From Druceiella hillmani (lineage: Eukaryota; Arthropoda; Insecta; Lepidoptera; Hepialidae): a DNA stretch of 64,000 nucleotides. Of the stretch, positions 10,561-22,425 are shown piece by piece. The stretch lies in assembly GCA_039881145.1 (NCBI GenBank), contig JAYKKI010000159.1, forward strand, positions 51,001 to 115,000, written 5' to 3'. A model generated the notes under the pieces. It had not been told where the DNA came from, searched no databases, and worked only from the letters and a program-made list of their open reading frames with translations. A program made the translations under genes and the position numbers. Numbering within the stretch: the first letter of the stretch is position 1; each line of letters opens with the position of its first letter.

Positions 10561-13189
10561 ATTAATTTGCTAGCTATAAATATTGGACCAGCATTAACAC
10601 TTACAGGGTAAACATAATTTCGAACTTGTTAGTTGTTTCTTTGAATCTCCAAAAGAGTTTTATTCTGTTTTATTTTATTATGAGTAACAAAAAACGACAG
10701 TATGTAGGACTGACCATATGTTACTTATACCAGAAGTAAATTAATCATTGCGAATACTAGTGATAGAAGATTATTTGGTTGGTGGCGGATTCGAGTCTCA
10801 ATCACCACACCCATTATTAAAAGTGACTTCTGGCACTCCTACTTATGTATATTAAACTAAATGTTTCCTTCGTGAAGTATAAGTTAACGCGAATGTAAAT
10901 GTTTTCTCTACAAACTAACTCATTCGGCTTGTCAAATAAATGAATAAATATTATATATATGACAGTTACATCGCGTGCAAAAAATTTTTTTTTTTATTTC
11001 AAGTTTTTACATGACATGAGTCGGCAAGTGGTAAATAGTATTCTTCAAATGATAAAAATAGAAAGTTGTTTTTAAAAGATACTGCGTAAATGGTAAAGTT
11101 CGTAAGTGTAGTAAGCAAGTATTCTATAAGTTTTGGCGAAAAATAAAAAAAAATGGAAATTGAAATGCACACCGGACAGACCGTTATTTTCTGCAATGTT
11201 AGAGATTCAACTGGACGAGCGTTAATCAAACGATTTTAAAGTTGCAATTTGTTAGTGTGTCTGCACCACGATAAAGTGTCGCACATTATTGTTCCTTATT
11301 GTAAATAAAAACATTCCGAATTAAATGAGCTACAAATATACATAATCATTTTCGATAAGTTTTTTGACGATCGGCGGAGGTTGAATGGATTTCAGAAGAG
11401 ATTTATTTTTCTGTTACACTCCCAGAATTTATATAGAGCATTTATGTAATTCTGAAAAATTGTTGTATTAGAAATATGTTTGCATCACTTTAGATATATC
11501 CGGTTCTTCAAATATGTTTAATTTTACCACATTTTTTTCCGTTCGAAAAGTTTGTCCTAAGTACGATTGTCCTAAGTATCAATTTGACCAAATAAAATTA
11601 AAAGACGTAATGAAAGCCTAGGTTCCACTCTCAAACCATAAAAAGTATGATTGTAAAAAGGCCTTTCGACAGCTATATCGTTGCAATAAATTTATAATTG
11701 TGCTACATAGACATAGGAAAATTGTTTGTTGAACAGGATGGTTGCTTTTGTGAGACTTAAGAAAAGCTATGATGTCATAAGAATAACTTTTTTCCTTATA
11801 TATAGCGATTTAATATAATAAAAAACAGGTTATGTTAGTATTAGACGCACCACAAATATTTAATTATTATTTACTACTAAATAATAATTAATTAATTAAT
11901 TGGACAAAATATTTAACACCAAAAAAAGTGTTGGTGTTAAATATTTTTCACAATTTTTCCCTGAGTTTTCCTAAGACTAACAACAAATAAAAAGTGTTAT
12001 TAAAGCATTATAGGAAACATATTTTTATGATTTCCTGAGTACAAAATAACACATTTTAAAGATACGGCCGCCACACGGCACCATTGAAGTGATACAACGC
12101 GACACGACTGTTTACAAATAAACCCCTATTTTCGGATTTGAATACTGAGCAATACGGCATTATTTCGAAGAAAGAAAAAAATTAATTATACTTGTTATTA
12201 AATATATTCCTTATGGTATTTTCATGTAGGTTTTGTTATGAAAACGAAATGTTTAAATATAATAATGATTGGGAAAATGTTGAAAATAAAAGAAATATTC
12301 ATTCAGAAACGAATTATTATTATTTAATAAAAAAGGCTTAAATGTGAAATATGTTATAATTTATTTTCATCTCGCATTTTCTAGAGCAGTCGAAAAAAAA
12401 TTTGCTCTATCAGGTAATCAAAATTTTGTTAGTAGTTAATAGTACTTCGACCATTAGTGAATTCAAACGACTATGCTAAAGTACAGTTGAAAAAACTTTT
12501 ACCTTAAATTTTCACTTTAATGGAACTTATGCAAAAATGCCAGAAGTATTACCAATCTATGCAAGAATTTTATCGTGTTGGTTAATTTTAAGTACTTTCA
12601 AAGAAAAAATAGATACCGTCATATTAGTGACTCAGACCTTCCTTGCAGCAACCGATCTATCTTGTAGGATGGGAAATTAAATTCAGATTGCAGTAACAGA
12701 ATTGGTCCTATCAGCTTGAAGATCAAGTTGTGAAATACATTTCAAGCCTTGTTATTTTATTAGAATTGAGGCAGTTCACTGAGATAGGAAGTTTTTGTAT
12801 TCTAATTTCAATAAATTGTATATAGATAAAATTTCTTGAAATTAGACTATAAAAAAACTGGTGAAGCACCAGTTGAACTGGCAGTACGAGTAGAACCATA
12901 TTGGTAGTGCATATTGGTAATTAAATTTAATAATTTGAAAATAAACAGTTAAGTATATTTACTGTTTTTATAAAACTATTTACAAATATATTTTTTACAA
13001 CATTTTAATTCATATAATGTTTTTATCAAACTATTTACAATAGTCATTTCTCTTTGTTGTCTACTATGTCCTTGACCGGTGTAAAAAGCAAATGCATATT
13101 TAAACAATTAGAAGAACGAGGATAATTGCTGTCATTTTTACATTTGTGTTGTCTTCTAAAAATCAATTTTAAAATTTTTATAATTTTAG
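10561..13189. other. non-coding interval
   Basis: AT-rich. It holds a weak B-box-like sequence (ggattcgagtc, about 10788-10798) that might be a decayed tRNA-derived SINE, the hairpins at 11861-11947, a GC-richer spot at 12064-12115 and a short palindrome aactggtg/caccagtt near 12860. No gene seen. Confidence 0.35.
11861..11947. repeat. two perfect inverted repeats in tandem
   Basis: taattattattta (11861-11873) pairs with 11878-11890 over a 4-nt loop. aaaatatttaacacc (11906-11920) pairs with 11933-11947 over a 12-nt loop. Between them lies a (TTAA)-rich run. Together they could be a decayed foldback or MITE-type element. Confidence 0.65.
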
Positions 13190-13490
13190 GTTTAGTGGTT
13201 TTGAAAATAAGGGGGACCATATTTTTGCAGGATCTTTATTATTTTATATTAAGAAAAAAAATATTTTTGACGCCTTAATGATGAACCTTTTCAATACCCA
13301 CATTGACAACAATTGACCCACATTATATAAAAGTCGTATGCAGGTTAATATATTTTATTACTATGCCAAATTTCATATTTCTCTTTGAAGCAAGTTCTGA
13401 GAAAACCGGCTGTGACAGACGAATAGACGGACAAGTAAATAACCATATTTCGTACTCTATTTTGCAATACGCAACCCTAAAAAAATTTCA
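13190..13490. mobile_element. lepidopteran-type retroposon fragment
   Basis: Contains 'gccaaatttcatatttct', 'gttctgagaaaaccggctgt', 'gacagacgaatagacggac' and 'gcaaccctaaaaaa' in the order I recall from a widespread moth and butterfly repeat. No intact open frame belongs to it. Confidence 0.55.
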
Positions 13491-13544
13491 AAGATTAAGA
13501 ATGATTTTATTTCTTGGAAACGTATTTTTTTGAAAACGTATTAT

Positions 13545-13610
13545 TAAACTAGCTGCCCATTCCAGTTTTATCCGGGCAAAAATGGACCCTGACTGCATTT
13601 TGTTTTATTC
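13545..13610. mobile_element. short repeat relic ('ctagctgccc...gggcaaaa')
   Basis: The stretch 'aactagctgcccattccag' followed by 'tatccgggcaaaa' resembles an insect repeat terminus I recall as ctagctgcccgtcccggcttcgcccggg. Too short to classify. Confidence 0.35.
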
Positions 13611-14454
13611 GGTTTTACATACGATAATTATTTAGGGTTGGCAGTTTTCCCCTTATTTAAAGGTTTTGAATTATATTTCGAAATTTATATTAATTTTTTT
13701 TATTTCTATCTGAGAGTTTAAATATGAAATTACATATCTCTAACCTGACTTATTTAAAATTTTCTCTGAAATTTTCCTTCTCAATTTTAGACCTTTAATT
13801 GATTGAATTTCGAAAAATCCTTTCAGAGCAAGTATTGACTAGTGAAGACACATACGTACCGAATTTCAAAATTGTAGGTTTTATAACTCTGAAACTTTTG
13901 CGATGCGTCCATCACCGATGTTTGGCTTTCATATACACAAGTATAGGAAGATACATCTTGTGTCTTATGTTAGCTTGCGACAACTTAGGAAAATGTGTTC
14001 ATCGAAAGTGTAAAATGTACAAAAAATAAAATATTTATGATAATTGATTTTATAATAAGTGTATTAAATATTAAAGAGTCTTCTATATTAACTTTACAAT
14101 TAATGAACCCACAATCTCAGTCAAATAATGTTAGTTCAAATGGTAACCGCAACCGAATATTTTCTCTTATAAAAAGCATAAAGTTGTTTTTTTATTACAT
14201 TACGAGAGCTTGAATGTAGCTCAGATAGATAACACTAGCTTAACTTAGAATGTCTTTTAATAAAATTTTTTGTTTTTCTAAATATAAGTTAGCTGCTTGC
14301 CGTGGATGAGTCTTACCAAATTTGTTTTTTAGACCTTTGGAAACAAGGCAAAGAGAATAAAGAATGTACTTTTGCCATTAAAGAATATAACTTTGCCAAT
14401 CGCTTTGTATACCTTTCCCTCAGTTTCGGCCTAAACGTAATCAATTAGTCATCA
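13611..14454. other. AT-rich interval, no gene seen
   Basis: The phrase 'gtaccgaatttcaaaattgt' near 13857 resembles the body of the retroposon family at 13190-13490 and may be an extension of it. The short open frames here lack motifs. Confidence 0.3.
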
Positions 14455-14640
14455 ACCGTTGTGTGTTGTATTGATCACAAGGCACACGACCTTTGAATGC
14501 GAGGCGCACCGCGCGGACCCGGGTTCGATTCCCGGCCGCTCGTCGAGAGGGGCTGGATCTGGTTGGCTGTACGAGATTTCAATGAGTCCGCCATTTGTAT
14601 CAATTCGATACATTAAAGTCACAGAAATAACTAATGAGGC
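14455..14640 (+). mobile_element. tRNA-derived SINE
   Basis: A perfect tRNA-like T-arm is present at 14519-14535: ccggg, loop ttcgatt, cccgg. It is the RNA polymerase III B box. Around it are 'gacctttgaatgcg', 'ggcgcaccgcg' and 'cgctcgtcgag', and the 3' body has 'atcaattcgatacattaaag'. The same order occurs on the minus strand at 63765-63960, which shows these are two copies of one family. The A box is not clear. The short open frames on both strands across it are not genes. Confidence 0.75.
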
Positions 14641-15675
14641 AAGAGCACTCGACATTCCCTCCGTGAATATTTCTTTACTCTCCCAAACTCACTTGCTAAC
14701 TGAACGCGTTCATTATCAACACTATCAGAAATATCTATAACGTTCTACAAATTGCTGGAAAAACTTGGCGGGGTTATTAATTGGAGAACTAATATAAAAG
14801 AAATGAGTCTTGTGAATATAATAGTGCAGATTATAGGTTTCAATTTCTTTCTCTAGTAAGAAATCCATTAGCCGACGTTTTCCTAAACCACTAGGGGAGT
14901 CAGAATGTTGAGTGGAAAACGTTTGATGTTACGAGTAAAAAAATACATTTATAATTAATTATTGGTGTTTAAATCCTACCTCCATATTATCGTTTTGGAT
15001 TATGAGAAAATGTCTTTACATTCATACTACAAATTATTTATTCGCTTGTTAATTCTACATCTACATCATAGTTTTGGATATAGTTTCGATCTTATTTATC
15101 TTTGCAAGTACTATTTGACAAATTGCACAAACCTTCCCACTGCTCCGTAACTATATACGGGTTACCTCTCTTGGATATTATTATGATTTTATTACATTAA
15201 CGTAATTGTTTTTCGAGTTGAGGATTCCATGTAAATCTGCTTTAATATAGCGCAATTGAGAGATATAAAAGTGAAATTAGATATTAAATTAAGAATGTCT
15301 TGTCCTTAAATTAAGAATGTACATCCACAAGTATAAAACAAATGAATCTTTTCATTACCGCTTGAGTTTGTTAGGTATTATATTTTAGGTGAAAATTGTG
15401 ATTGAATCTCTTAATTTGAAAAAAAACGATAAAAATAAGTGTAGTTATAGATAAACCTAACCCAATAGTATATGTTTATAATTTGATTTTGTTTTCTATA
15501 CGTAAACTGCATATTTTGATTAAAACATTATAATATTTTCCTCAGAACATAAGAACTTGCTTGTAAATTTTTCTCGGAAATCCGCCAGATATAGGACGCC
15601 GAAAGTGTGGCGTGATCTTGTTTAAGGCGCGAAAGTGAAGACTGACCATATTTTATGGCGCCGCAAATTCTTTTC
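14641..15675. other. AT-rich interval, no gene seen
   Basis: A GC-richer phrase at 15590-15665 (gccgaaagtgtggcg, ggcgccgc) stands out but matches nothing I recognise. Confidence 0.3.
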
Positions 15676-15712
15676 TTCTATTTCTTTTCTTCTTCTAAGA
15701 AAAGAAATAGAA
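15676..15712. repeat. perfect 16-bp hairpin of polypyrimidine/polypurine arms
   Basis: ttctatttcttttctt (15676-15691) pairs exactly with 15697-15712 over a 5-nt loop. It sits in a TTCTT-rich tract running to about 15745, so slippage with inversion is one likely origin. Confidence 0.75.
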
Positions 15713-17965
15713 TAAATAAAAAAATTCTTTTCTTCTTCTCGTAAGATAAACAAATTTCATCCATTCTTACCATCTCGGAATTTGTGGATAATTTTTACAC
15801 ATATTGTTTATATAAATAATATAATAATATAATTTTTGTATTTCCCTCGATGTTTCATTACATGGTCGACGTTTTTTAAATTATTATTGTTATTTCGATT
15901 AATTGTTTAAATATATTTAAATTGTTATATTCGGTACAATTTAGGTTTTTTTAAACTGTTGGATGAACCGTTTTGACCCTACGCTGAATTAAATAAAATT
16001 GAAAATTTTAAAATATTAATTAAATGCCTGAAGCATTCCTAAATACTAAAAAAATAAATAAATTTAAATTACACAAACAGTATTGAGAATGAAAAATGAC
16101 TAAATATATTTTTAATATTGCTCGCTGTTATTATGAAGAAAAAACAAAGGACGATGAGAAGAAGCTAAAAATTATGTTACCCCATATTTAAATAAATGTA
16201 AAAATATAGAAATCCGTTTTAGGCGATTTAAGAAATTATTCAGAATATTCGCGATGTAAATATGTTTCTTTTGAATTTGTCGAGATTACTTTACGATTTT
16301 AAACTACTGTAGCAACAATATATCACTTTTCGGTCTCTCAGGGACTCGGTGTTTGTCTAAGCACAAAGAAGGTTTAGAGAATCGTATTGTTATGTTTTTT
16401 TGTAGAAGTGCTGAATAAAACAGATGAATAAAGCCAAATTTAAAAACAAAAAAAAACAGTTATGAACGAATTCTTAATATTTTTTTTAATTAAATTTTAT
16501 TATTACTTTCTTTTACACTGTCTTCAGCAGACTGTTATACCTGTACTAGTACATACTACACAAATTGAAATTAAACAAAATAAAACGAAATAGAAATAAA
16601 ATTGTTTCACCCAATCCTTCTGATTCCATTTCCTTTTGAACCAAACATTTCCCTGTTTCATTGTATTTTTGGCAAACGGGTATTTGATTTATGATTCGGC
16701 ATTGATTGACTTTGTTTTATGTTCACGTTTCCGCATTTCATGGACAGGAAATTTATTAGTCGCATTTGATTAGGTGCTACAAGGAATTCAGTTTGGTCTG
16801 AAAATAAAGGTTTTAAATAGAGAAAAATCCACTCATACATGTTTAGATCTAGTAGATTATGTGGCACTGGGTTTAGTTAAAAATTCATTTTACTAATGAA
16901 CAATTGAAAATTTAAGGAAAAATAGGTATTATTTGGCTTTTTTTCTCAATTTAATTGATGTTAATATTTTATGCGCCTTAGTATTTCATATAATTTGACA
17001 TAGGATATTTTGATGCAATTCAAGCAAAAAGAAATTTGTTTTTGTCATTCCCGTTCAGTGTTTAATGCACAAGTACTTTGTTTAGTGACATCATCAAACA
17101 AATGACGATTTGAACTGGGTATTGCTTGTAAAAGTTATTTTATAATTACTTTCTTTTAAAGCAATGTAGGCAAGGAAATCTAAATTGTGCTGGCTGGTTA
17201 TTGTAGATATATATGTATAACATTTCTATATTTTATAATGTAAGCATCTTTGTCCAACCATATGTAGATTGTACATTTTTTTGCTGTTTCCCATGTCACG
17301 ACATTCATTATATATATTTTTTTAATGGCTAAAAAATAAATATCTACATTTAGTACAACCAAATACATGACTCTCACTTCCTTTTTGCATAAAAAAGTTT
17401 GCCGCACGTTCGGTCAGCACTTTTAAATAAGTCACAATGCCTCCACCGCATACATAATATCCGTTATCTTTACTTATATCTTGGAAAAACAAAAAACATC
17501 GACCGTATATCAGAGTTTAAATCGCGTTCAAATAGAAATAGGTAATCAATGCAATTTATAAACGTATTAAAAAATCTATGAAATTTGCTTTATTTGATTA
17601 CAGCTTTAATTGACTTTAATTTATATTTTTTACCATCCTCACTGATTATTTCTCTTTATATAAAAGTATAGTTCTGCACTTATACATTCTTGCAATACTC
17701 TTACATTATATATATTTTTTTAAATGTAGGAAAAACTTGGAAGCGAAGCGCGTTACGTAAAACAATTTCAATTTTCTTTAATTGTTCAACATGTATTTAT
17801 ATTAAAACATATAAACAATGACACAAATAACAGCCAATAAGAGGATACATTTATGGAATAGAAATCGATTATAATAATGTACTCACCTAAGTATCATAAT
17901 AGATATACCATAGTAGATATATCCAGTATTAATTAAATAATGTTATAGTTTACTACAGCATTATT
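15713..17965. other. AT-rich interval, nothing recognised
   Basis: Long AT-rich stretch. Open frames are short and carry no recognisable domain. Confidence 0.35.
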
Positions 17966-18028
17966 GTGTGCACGCTCGCACGCACGTACGCACGCACGCA
18001 CGCATGCACGCACACACCCACACACATG
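17966..18028. repeat. alternating purine-pyrimidine microsatellite (CACG/CGCA, CA)
   Basis: A run of gcacgcacgtacgcacg-type repeats changing to CA repeats. It is strictly alternating over most of its length, the class of DNA able to adopt left-handed Z form. Confidence 0.85.
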
Positions 18029-18073
18029 CGCATGGACGTCTGTCATTGCAAATGTGACAAGCGTCCATGCGCA
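18027..18073. repeat. imperfect 19-bp hairpin, GC-rich arms
   Basis: tgcgcatggacg (18027-18038) pairs perfectly with cgtccatgcgca (18062-18073). Inside, after a two-base mismatch/wobble, tgtca pairs with tgaca, leaving a 9-nt loop (ttgcaaatg). It abuts the alternating microsatellite. The stem is shorter than a usual miRNA precursor. Confidence 0.7.
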
Positions 18074-19119
18074 GAAATGACACATTCGGCGACATTAATA
18101 ATATTTTCAGAGTAGAGCTGTCCGTTGAATGGAAAGTTTCCACGAGACTGTACTTTGCTGAGACATATGAAGGGATCGATAATGAAATACGTTTTATTAT
18201 ATTTTTGATTAGAAACGTTTTCACCCATTGTTCTATATTATTAAGGGAAAATCCGATGGATCTAAGGACGACATATTACTTTTTCATCGTATGCAATAAT
18301 TTTATTTTTAATAAGTTAACTTGATTGTTCATGTCTACAGCTATTCTGTATACATGAAGTACACAGAACAACGTTTCGACCGTGTGCAGAAATGTCACTA
18401 ATTATTGTTGTGTGTATTGTTGTTCAAATGCGTAGAATTGCCATTGGTGGAATACGAATGAGTTCAATTGACAAGGGGGGAAATTATTCATGGCAGGCCT
18501 TGTTGTAAATGTGACAATGGAATTCTCAGATAAATATGAAAAATACCGGCTAAGAACTTCCACAAACAAGAATCGTATTGTGTCATTATATATTGAATTA
18601 GAACAACATGGAAAGGAAACTGTTTTTCGTATGTTTAAAGTTTGTTTTGGATGGTAACAAATGTGAATGCAGTCACCTGATGGCGCTGACAGCAGCTTGC
18701 ATGATCCCTGCCTATTTTTATATTTTAAGTTTATAACGCAAGAACTATTCATTGATGGATATTGAAATAATTTTTAATACACAGTTTTTACATCTGTTCA
18801 ATACCTATAATAAAATTGGCATTAGTCAAAGTTTTGTTACGTATGAAAATCTCTGTGAAGGACAATGAATCTAGAATCATCTCTAATTTAGACAACTTTT
18901 CATTAAAATTTTAAAACTGTTTTGTCACATTGTTTTCACAATTCTAGTATCCATAATATTGTTCACAGGTTTTTCACAGAAAAAACTGTATACTATATAG
19001 ATACTTAAATTTAATAAACATCTTCAAATTAAATAATTTCCTATAACTTAGGTTAACAATTTTGAGAGATGTAGTAGGAACTCTTCTTTGCACCTTTGTC
19101 GATACTTACTTTACCATTT
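18074..19119. other. moderately GC-rich non-coding stretch
   Basis: Sequence at 18090-18180 and 18400-18700 is less AT-rich than the surroundings. It contains a 116-codon minus-strand open frame (18402-18752) without family motifs, probably spurious. I recognise no element. Confidence 0.3.
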
Positions 19120-19215
19120 TTTAGGCTTCCGTACTCCCAATTCAAAATAACGGGATCTTTATAAGTTCACTCACAGGCCCCTCCGTCTATTTTGTCTATC
19201 AAAGCAGTTTTGGCC
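19120..19215 (-). mobile_element. lepidopteran-type retroposon end, inverted
   Basis: 'ttttttaggcttccgtactc' then 'aacgggatctttataa', 'actcacaggcccctccgtct' and 'attttgtctatc' follow the order of the widespread 'gggttccgtac...gtctgtc' repeat as I remember it, in reverse relative to 57846-58540. Confidence 0.5.
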
Positions 19216-19744
19216 TGAAATTGCTGTAAAAAAATTTAATATAGTATAAAGATAAAGCATGATAACACGTAAATTTTTCATATGAAGCCGTTCGATAAAA
19301 GACAATGAAAATAATAGTCATTAAAATATGAATGCCAATTACTATTTTTTTTAAGTCATTAAATATATCTTTCACTTTCTTTTTAATTCCTTGCATTATT
19401 TGTAGACGAGAGAAATATTATAATTAACTTTAGAACTACGTTCAAAGTTGGAATCATATTATTCAAATATTTACACTGTAGCGTGGATTTTGTTAAAAGT
19501 TTTGATTTATTTCTTTTATTAGCCAGAATCGCAACGCATGCTCCACTCCGCGTTACTTGAACTCTGCGCGCCAGTGATTTTTGTACAAGTCAATGCATAG
19601 CCACAGTGCTAGAATGATGGAATAACAAAGAGTAGATTTTGTACCTTAGACTTGATATTACTCTTCAATTAACAGGTGTTTGCATTCAGTTTTAAACTTA
19701 AACTAGATTTTTGCCACTGTCTAACGTCTGTTGGTATACATCAT

Positions 19745-19813
19745 ACAAGTACACTATATACACATATAGGTATATAGTGTACTTGTGTGATACACTATAC
19801 AAGTACACTATAT
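19745..19813. repeat. perfect 16-bp palindrome plus a third copy of the arm
   Basis: acaagtacactatata (19745-19760) pairs perfectly with tatatagtgtacttgt (19771-19786) around a 10-nt loop. The left-arm text recurs at 19799-19813, and the last unit is itself bracketed by gtgata/tatcac. Confidence 0.8.
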
Positions 19814-20119
19814 CACAATTATCGATTAATTCGTCTGACTATGTATTCTTTCCGTGTATAATTAGAAAAGAATAACTCCATTGAAATGCATTATAGTAAA
19901 TCTTGATTTTTCATAAGCGTTTGTTGACTCGGTATTTGAAAACATTATTTAAAAAAAAGATATTTTATTAATGTTCCCTATACGTAAATAATAGAATTAC
20001 CTTAAATATTTTTTATTTTATCATTAAAATTCTGAAATTATTAAATTTGTGTTTTATTAATGGATTACGATATAAAATTTAATTAAAAATTCAAATTAAA
20101 AAAATTATCTGAATTCAAT

Positions 20120-20590
20120 GAGATATTTGGATTTTTTTTTCACGGAAAAGGTATCAACTTCTTAGACCATCTTTGTTATTTGAAGACCCATTTTGTTACC
20201 CGGTCTATCTGAATGACGCCATTAGGCAGGAAGATGTAATTCAGCTCTCTCGTAAGTGCCTATTCCAATTGTTTCTACTATGGTAATAAACAAAATTTTC
20301 CATTTTTACATTAATATGTTTCTTAATTTTTTAATCACGGTTATTATACACGGAATCGAAAAGAAACCGTTCAAGGAATATTTAATAGCCGCTTATTCCT
20401 TTGAATTTCCAATGACAGAGTCGTTTGCAAGTTCTTAAGATATTGTTGCAGGTCCTGAATATACGATGAGAAATGGTTACGACTCTTGGCATTGTAAAGA
20501 GTCCTGTTTCCATTGTAACAATTACCAAATTTACATTATTAGACTGAATGGTATCATCATATGCAACAAAGACTTGTTCTAATTGATAAC
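20120..20590 (+). pseudogene. degenerate or exon-like coding patch, family unknown
   Basis: Two protein-like blocks lie close together. Block one reads SLLFEDPFCYPVYLNDAI, then RQEDVIQLSRK, in a frame open from about 20123 to 20284. Block two, from about 20437 and in another frame, reads DIVAGPEYTMRNGYDSWHCK, then ESCFHCNN, NGIIICNKDLF and a stop; the clustered Cys/His loosely recalls a zinc-binding fold. Block one can also be read as a spliced exon, 20166-20251: acceptor 'ttcttag', donor gtaagtg, in phase with 909-961 and 43368-43398. I cannot name either block. A frameshifted transposon or host gene is one reading, a true exon the other. Confidence 0.35.
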
Positions 20591-21240
20591 ATATCCACAT
20601 CGGCTCCGTAATCTCCCTTTTTAATAGCGTTTTTAGTACAAAATCTAAACACTATTGCTTTGCTTTAGTGCTAAGTCAATTTGAACCGATATAGAATACG
20701 CATTACCCAGGAGCTCCCCAACGGTGGCCTGATTTATTATATTATAAGGGTTAGAGTGCAGCCTACAAGGTGCCGCTTCATCGTAATAATCATTATAGTG
20801 ACTTAAAGAACAATCTCTCCAAAAGGTACACGTGACTTATTTTATGAGAAGGAAATCATAGCATAATTATGCTATAAGCATGAACCATCTGAAAAGCATT
20901 CAAGTTTTTGGTATGTGTACTATGAGCCTCAAATGAAAGCATCATTTGTTTTTTTCACTTTTTTGTAACCTAACGTATTTTTAGTAATTAAAAAAGTTCG
21001 GTTGCTTCCTATTTGTATTTTTAGCATTCATACACAGTATTTAGAGATGATACTTTTTTAAGAAACCATTCAAGTCTGTGCGTTTAGATATTAATATCAA
21101 TCGCACATACACACCTTTTCATCAATCTCACATACACTCTTTTCTCCGCCTATAGGTGCAGCCACTTGATGTTTACTTTTAGAATAATGATTTTGGGTGA
21201 TTTATAAAGGTTAGATATAAAAATCTAATTAGTTTTATGT
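20591..21240. other. non-coding interval between two degenerate coding patches
   Basis: Mixed AT-rich sequence with a GC-richer spot at 20690-20790 (caggagctccccaacggtgg). Nothing recognised. Confidence 0.3.
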
Positions 21241-21530
21241 CTATTCAGAATTAAACTTATATTTATTCATAATATTTGGTTGTTTATTAAAGAGCTCAAT
21301 AATGCGATATTTACTGAATCCTTTATTTCTTGCAATTGACGTAATTTTTGGTGTGTACAATGACAAATTAGGATGTTTTTCTAGAATCTATGAAATAAGT
21401 TTTATGGGTATTTTCTTTTCTTTATAAAAGTGATGCAATAAATTATGTTTTTCAAAAAATTGGAATGTTATCTTCAATGATTTGTTTTGAATCAAGTGTA
21501 TGTCGGGCTAATACTTCTCTCACATTTTTG
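21241..21530 (-). pseudogene. pogo/Tigger-like transposase relic (N-terminal HTH region)
   Basis: On the minus strand one frame gives EKHPNLSLYTPKITSIARNK, then GFSKYRIIELFN and IMNKYKFN before a TAG stop at 21241-21243. A neighbouring frame contributes EKHNLLHHFYKEKKI. This matches the second DNA-binding helix region of pogo/Tigger/CENP-B-type transposases, whose typical text is HNF.KE.K.A...W...F..R.P.LS.R.PE.TS.AR..GFN...V..FF. The DDE catalytic part is not seen. Frameshifts show it is dead. Confidence 0.55.
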
Positions 21531-22139
21531 TCATCATATCGTTATATCTTTCTAACTTTATTTCCTTATTCAAATCAATTGAATGTCGGCATAGCATGGA
21601 TTTACAAACGTAATATCTTCCCTATTTCCATGTCAACCTGTCGCCGATTATTTAAAACTCTCATCATGTAGATCATGTTGGAGAAGAAAAATAATGAAGT
21701 AGCAATGTCAAATCATATTGATACGATTTACGAATCCATCATAGTACGACTTACAAAATGAGATCATAAACATTTAAAAACGACGCTAGTGACTTAAAAA
21801 AATTACTTATTTTGTTTATATTTCAATCAATGCTAGAAAACTATAAAAATATATGTTCCTTAAAATTACATCGTCATCATTTCCTTCATTACAAAGTACA
21901 GATATTAAACAAAATAATCCCAAATTTCATCAAGAATGCCATTGACCCGCCTCTTGTCATTTGCTCACTTAATTAAATAGTCAATGTAAGCATCAAAAGA
22001 GGTAACCTATTTTATTTGTATGGGCACATAATATTAATGTACATGGGCTGTGGTACGCCTTAAGCAACCTTATTCTAATTATCTTTGTAAACTAGTACAC
22101 GATAAATCCGTGTAGGCGGGGTAGTTAGGGTAAACCGGG
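21531..22139. other. AT-rich interval, nothing recognised
   Basis: No repeat, exon or motif identified. Confidence 0.3.
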
Positions 22140-22425
22140 AGTATTTATATAACTATCTAGATACATATGTGAAACATATCAACACGTCATTGCTTCTTCG
22201 CAAATAATTTTCATGCATAATGGTCGCAGAGTGCTCGGCGTGTGTTTACCGAGGAGCGCTAATTAAATTGTAGTTTATAGGGAACCTAAATAGGCTCTCT
22301 GACTCTACATATATTTGGCCGTCTGCGGAGTACGTATTCGTTAGGCGAGTTCGCAATGATGCTTCACGCTGAATCGATTGAGCCCGCATGGCGAAACAAT
22401 ATGGGAAAAATAAGATGATCTAATT
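22140..22425 (+). other. GC-richer island, candidate conserved element or exon
   Basis: Clearly less AT-rich than its flanks. A frame open from 22290 to 22422 reads IGSLTLHIFGRLRSTYSLGE, then FAMMLHAESIEPAWRNN before a TGA. An acceptor-like 'cctaaatag' precedes it, but no donor closes it. A homeodomain-type core (ctaattaa) lies at 22259-22266. Either a decayed exon or a cis-regulatory element; composition alone cannot decide. Confidence 0.3.

Noticed and set aside
14519..14535. A functional tRNA gene
   Set aside because: The T-arm is good, but no A box, D-arm, anticodon arm or acceptor stem can be folded around it, and a body like that of the copy at 63.8 kb follows, so it is a SINE.
14452..14740. 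Overlapping open frames on both strands over 14.5 kb
   Set aside because: They overlie the tRNA-derived SINE and are not genes.
18402..18752. 116-codon minus-strand open frame
   Set aside because: No domain, signal or splice support; residues are scattered and resemble chance translation of a moderately AT-rich stretch.
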